Shown: piece after piece, positions 6,761 through 9,378 of the stretch
How the letters are laid out: each line of letters opens with the position of its first letter
How positions within the stretch are numbered: position 1 is the first letter of the stretch
DNA from: an uncultured Blautia sp.
Lineage (GTDB): Bacteria; Bacillota; Clostridia; Lachnospirales; Lachnospiraceae
Direction: 5' to 3'
DNA: 9,378 nt
NCBI GenBank assembly: GCA_900541345.1
Contig: UQJE01000092.1
Span: 1 to 9,378 of the forward strand
Notes under the pieces: model-generated
The model's database searches: none
What the model was told of the DNA's origin: nothing
The model's input: the letters and a program-made list of their open reading frames with translations, nothing else
Translations under genes and position numbers: made by a program

Positions 6761-7633
6761 ATGAAAAAGGAAAATCAGGCAGCGCTTATCCTGGAGGGCG
6801 GCGGAAACAGAGGCGTGTTTACGGCCGGTGTCCTGGATTATCTGATGGAACAGAATACGGAATTTTCCTATGTGACAGGGGTATCCGCAGGAGCATGCAA
6901 CGCAGTGGATTTTGTTTCAAAACAGACAGGACGGACAAGGCAGTGCATGATTCAGGAGGACAAGGAATACAGCTATATCAGCATGGGCAATGTAATTAAA
7001 AATAAAAGCCTTTTTGATATGGATATGCTTTTTGACAGGTATCCCAATGAGATTTTCCCATTTGATTTTGATACATACTTTCAGTCGCAGACAGAATGCG
7101 AGCTTGTTGTGACAAACTGCAATACAGGAGAGGCAGAATACCTTTCTGAAAGGGAGGACCGGCAGAGGCTTATGAATATCTGCCGGGCTTCCTCAAGCCT
7201 TCCGGTTGTAAGCCCTGTGGTAGAGCTTGACGGAGAGATGTATCTTGATGGAGGAATTGCAGATTCCATACCTGTGATCCATGCAATGAAAAAGGGATTC
7301 CGGAAAAATGTGGTAATTCTTACGAGAAATTATGGATACCGCAAGGAAAAACCGGGAAAAAGCAAAGCTCTTTATGTGGCTGCGTTCCGGGAATATCCCC
7401 AGCTTCTCAATACCCTTTTAAATCGGTACAGAAGTTACAACAGAACGTTGGATTTAATTGAGAAATGGGAAAATGAAGGTCATATTTTTGTGATCCGGCC
7501 AGAGATGGAGCCGGTGGGAAGAGCAGAGAGGGACGAAGAAAAACTGGCTGCTTTTTATCAACACGGATATGATCTTATGAAAGAAAAAATGACAGATATG
7601 ATGGCATATCTGAAACAGGATAACGAGGACTGA
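6761..7633 (+). CDS. Patatin-like phospholipase (YjjU/RssA-type)
   Basis: A 290-residue protein with an N-terminal patatin domain. The oxyanion-hole loop is LEGGGNRGVFTAGVLD (11-26), the nucleophile elbow is GVSAG with S42 (40-44), and the catalytic aspartate is D163 in YLDGG (161-165), so the Ser-Asp dyad is complete. Such enzymes hydrolyse acyl esters of phospholipids or related lipids; the physiological substrate of this bacterial subgroup is not settled. There is no signal peptide or membrane helix, so it should act in the cytoplasm or at the inner membrane face. The C-terminal third is charged and helical (RYRSYNRTLDLIEKWENEG, about 222-240). The start at 6761 has AAAGGG at 6746-6751. 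It lies 15 nt after citrate synthase and 6 nt before the YqeG gene, so it is almost certainly co-transcribed. Confidence 0.9.
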   Translation: MKKENQAALILEGGGNRGVFTAGVLDYLMEQNTEFSYVTGVSAGACNAVDFVSKQTGRTRQCMIQEDKEYSYISMGNVIKNKSLFDMDMLFDRYPNEIFPFDFDTYFQSQTECELVVTNCNTGEAEYLSEREDRQRLMNICRASSSLPVVSPVVELDGEMYLDGGIADSIPVIHAMKKGFRKNVVILTRNYGYRKEKPGKSKALYVAAFREYPQLLNTLLNRYRSYNRTLDLIEKWENEGHIFVIRPEMEPVGRAERDEEKLAAFYQHGYDLMKEKMTDMMAYLKQDNED

Positions 7634-7639
7634 CGAATT

Positions 7640-8143
7640 ATGTTTAGATGTTTTTTTCCGGATGAATATAGAGATTCCGCATATGAGATTGATTACGACA
7701 GCTTGTATCAGGAAGGCTACAGAGGACTTTTATTTGACATAGATAATACCCTTGTGCCTCACGGCGCTCCGGCGGACGACAGGGCAAAGGCGCTGTTTAC
7801 CCATTTAAAGGAACTTGGCTTTCACTGCTGTTTTTTATCAAACAATCAGAGAGAGAGGGTATCCTCTTTTAATGAGGCGGTGGGAGAAAAATTTATCGAA
7901 AACGCCCATAAGCCTTCTGTGAAAAATTACATAAAGGCGATGGAAATGCTGGGCACAGACAGAAGCAATACGATTTTTATCGGAGACCAGCTTTTTACGG
8001 ACGTGTATGGAGCAAAAAGGGCGGGCATCCGAAATATTCTTGTAAAGCCTATTCATCCTAAGGAAGAAATTCAGATTGTCCTGAAACGTTATCTTGAAAA
8101 AATCGTACTGTATTTTTACCAGAAAGAGGAGGGAAATTCATGA
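7640..8143 (+). CDS. yqeG: YqeG-family HAD-IIIA phosphatase
   Basis: A 167-residue protein with all four HAD motifs: DIDNTLV (33-39; nucleophile D33, acid D35), the serine of LSNN (66-69), K91 in HKPS, and GDQLFTDVYGAKRAG (115-129) with the metal-binding aspartates D116 and D121. The length, early DIDNTL and C-terminal LVKPI match the YqeG family, which is related to the yeast Gep4/plant PGPP phosphatidylglycerophosphate phosphatases. A role in dephosphorylating phosphatidylglycerophosphate is therefore plausible but inferred. There is no membrane helix. The ATG at 7640 has only a modest GAGGAC site (7625-7630) that overlaps the end of the patatin gene, suggesting translational coupling. Its own stop overlaps the aroK start by four bases (ATGA at 8140-8143). 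Confidence 0.9.
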   Translation: MFRCFFPDEYRDSAYEIDYDSLYQEGYRGLLFDIDNTLVPHGAPADDRAKALFTHLKELGFHCCFLSNNQRERVSSFNEAVGEKFIENAHKPSVKNYIKAMEMLGTDRSNTIFIGDQLFTDVYGAKRAGIRNILVKPIHPKEEIQIVLKRYLEKIVLYFYQKEEGNS

Positions 8144-8658
8144 ACCACATTGTCATAATTGGGTTTATGGGTTCAGGTAAGACAAGAGTAGGAAAACGAC
8201 TGGCAAAAGACCTGAATCTGCCGTTTATTGATGTGGACAGAATCATTACAAAAAAGTTTAATATGTCTGTCAAAGAGGTTTTTGAAAGGTTTGGAGAGCC
8301 GTTTTACAGAGCTCTTGAAACACTTGCCATAAAAAACCTGATTGAAGATAAGGAGAGAAAGGTTCTTTCCCTTGGGGCAGGACTGCCCATTCAGGAACAG
8401 AATCAGAAATATTTAAAAGAACTTGGTACTGTCATCTATCTAAAAGGTTCTTATGCAGTTCTTAAGAAACGTCTTGAAGGAAGCAGCAATCCTCTTATTG
8501 AAGGCGGCGATCAGGAAGACAAGATCAAGAAGCTTTTAAAGCAGCGTGATCCGGTGTATGCACGCTTTGCAGATATTCAGGTGGAAACAGGTGTACAGCC
8601 TTTTGAGGGCCTGATTGAGGAAATTGAAGAAAAATTAGCGGCATATACAAAAAAGTAG
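8140..8658 (+). CDS. aroK: Shikimate kinase (AroK-like) with altered motifs
   Basis: A 172-residue P-loop kinase of normal shikimate kinase length; the reaction is shikimate plus ATP to shikimate 3-phosphate, in the chorismate pathway. Present: Walker A GFMGSGKT (8-15), the DVD shikimate/metal site (31-33), R57 in FGEPFYRALE (51-60), and R136 in KQRDPVYARFA (134-144). Two usual motifs are changed. The Walker-B-like GGG that contacts shikimate reads G79-A80-G81 (LSLGAGLP), and the LID arginine of RPLL is N117 in NPLIEG. The gene is not frameshifted and its codon use looks like its neighbours. AGGAGGG (8127-8133) supports the ATG at 8140, which overlaps the yqeG stop. It is probably still a shikimate kinase, but a changed substrate or a weak enzyme is possible. 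Confidence 0.83.
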   Translation: MNHIVIIGFMGSGKTRVGKRLAKDLNLPFIDVDRIITKKFNMSVKEVFERFGEPFYRALETLAIKNLIEDKERKVLSLGAGLPIQEQNQKYLKELGTVIYLKGSYAVLKKRLEGSSNPLIEGGDQEDKIKKLLKQRDPVYARFADIQVETGVQPFEGLIEEIEEKLAAYTKK

Positions 8659-8687
8659 TTGAAAAATCTTCCCGGGTATTATAGAAT
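8659..8687 (+). promoter_or_regulatory. Promoter of efp
   Basis: TTGAAA (8659-8664) and TAGAAT (8682-8687) with an ideal 17-bp spacer, starting one base after the aroK stop. The transcript would start near 8694. No terminator ends the upstream operon, so efp could also receive read-through. Confidence 0.75.
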
Positions 8688-8726
8688 AACTCATAGTGAA
8701 GTGTACAATAAGGAGGAAATATAATT

Positions 8727-9284
8727 ATGGTTTCAGCAGGCGATTTCAAAAACGGTCTCACACTGGAAATTGACGGGAATGTATGTCAGATTGTCGAATT
8801 CCAGCATGTAAAACCTGGAAAAGGAGCTGCATTCGTCAGAACAAAATATAAAAACATCATTACAGGATCTGTACTGGAAAAATCTTTCCGTCCTACAGAG
8901 AAGTTCCCAACAGCACGTATTGAGCGTGTAGACATGAGCTATCTGTACAATGATGGAGAGTTATACAACTTCATGAATACAGAAACTTACGATCAGGTTG
9001 CTCTTACAAAAGACCAGGTTGGAGATTCTCTGAAATTCGTAAAAGAGAACGAGGTTGTAAAAATCTGTTCTCATAACGGAAACGTATTTGCTATTGAGCC
9101 GCCTCTGTTCGTAGAGCTTGAGGTAGTTGAAACAGAGCCTGGATTTGCAGGAAATACTGCACAGGGCGCAACAAAACCGGCAACAGTTGAAACTGGCGCA
9201 CAGGTTCAGGTTCCGTTATTTGTAAATCAGGGTGACAAACTGAAAATCGATACAAGAACAGGCGAATATCTTTCCCGTGTTTAA
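8727..9284 (+). CDS. efp: Translation elongation factor P (EF-P)
   Basis: A 185-residue protein, the standard EF-P length, with three beta-barrel domains: KOW-like domain I (about 1-63), OB domain II (about 66-128) and the C-terminal domain (about 130-185) ending GDKLKIDTRTGEYLSRV. EF-P binds ribosomes stalled on proline runs and helps peptide bond formation. The domain I loop HVKPGKGAAFVRTK (27-40) places lysine K32 at the tip, the residue that carries the modification in lysine-type EF-Ps. No beta-lysylation genes (epmA, epmB) or ymfI-like gene are in the window, so the modification cannot be told. The ATG at 8727 follows AAGGAGG (8710-8716). It has its own promoter and terminator and is probably a single-gene transcript. 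Confidence 0.97.
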   Translation: MVSAGDFKNGLTLEIDGNVCQIVEFQHVKPGKGAAFVRTKYKNIITGSVLEKSFRPTEKFPTARIERVDMSYLYNDGELYNFMNTETYDQVALTKDQVGDSLKFVKENEVVKICSHNGNVFAIEPPLFVELEVVETEPGFAGNTAQGATKPATVETGAQVQVPLFVNQGDKLKIDTRTGEYLSRV

Positions 9285-9296
9285 TGGGAATAGGGG

Positions 9297-9329
9297 CTGC
9301 CATCGGCATTGCGCCGATGGCAGTTTTTT
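9297..9329 (+). terminator. Intrinsic terminator of efp
   Basis: An 11-bp perfect, GC-rich stem (9297-9307 with 9313-9323) around the loop ATTGC, followed by six T residues (9324-9329), 12 nt after the efp stop. Confidence 0.95.
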
Positions 9330-9372
9330 ATGCTATAGGAAATTACTCCGTAATGTTCCATAGCATAAAAAA
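9324..9372. repeat. 49-nt near-perfect palindrome after efp
   Basis: The left arm 9324-9346 and right arm 9350-9372 are complementary except for one bulged base on each side (an A in the ATAGG stretch at 9335-9339, and G9355), around the 3-nt loop TCC. The arms begin TTTTTTATGCTAT and end ATAGCATAAAAAA. The left T-run is also the T tract of the efp terminator. Neither strand has a T run after the full stem, so it is not a simple terminator; it may be a dispersed intergenic repeat or a protein site. Confidence 0.7.
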
Positions 9373-9378
9373 CGCTCC

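Noticed and set aside
1..9378. Mobile element, CRISPR array, toxin-antitoxin or defence module, tRNA or rRNA
   Set aside because: No transposase, integrase, spaced direct repeats, paired small toxin-like genes or RNA-gene signatures; gene spacing and base use are uniform and the genes are core metabolic ones.

Overview
The window looks like a chromosomal stretch from a low-to-mid GC member of the Clostridia, most likely a Lachnospiraceae-type gut anaerobe. The reasons are a YlmC/YmxH-type sporulation-family gene beside nrdR, the short form of ThiC under a terminating TPP riboswitch, strong AGGAGG-type ribosome sites, A/T-rich consensus sigma-A promoters, and a yqeG-aroK-efp gene run. This placement is inference from gene content, not from a database search. 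All genes appear intact and native. I see no mobile element, CRISPR array, tRNA or rRNA.

Layout: (1) Positions 1-304 hold a leftward ylmC-like gene. (2) Positions 365-879 hold rightward nrdR with a fully consensus promoter. (3) Positions 890-2501 hold the thiamine unit: its own promoter, a TPP aptamer, an intrinsic terminator used as the switch, then thiC, ending in a strong bidirectional terminator. (4) Positions 2525-3859 hold leftward gdhA (glutamate dehydrogenase). (5) Positions 4038-8658 run rightward: alaA-type alanine aminotransferase, citrate synthase, a patatin-like phospholipase, a YqeG-family HAD phosphatase and a shikimate kinase. The last four are packed with gaps of 15, 6 and -4 nt and look like one operon. 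(6) Positions 8659-9329 hold efp (elongation factor P) with its own promoter and terminator, followed by a 49-nt near-perfect palindrome at the right edge.

Functionally, much of the middle centres on the glutamate/2-oxoglutarate node. Citrate synthase feeds the oxidative branch toward 2-oxoglutarate, GdhA interconverts 2-oxoglutarate and glutamate, and AlaA moves the amino group between glutamate and pyruvate/alanine. gdhA and alaA are divergent across a 178-nt region that holds a palindrome abutting the gdhA -10 box.

I found no convincing new multi-gene system; this is mostly ordinary core metabolism. The points most worth a second look are the shikimate kinase with two altered active-site motifs, the competing pairings that could form the thiC riboswitch switch, the palindromic element after efp, and the unexplained leader before citrate synthase.
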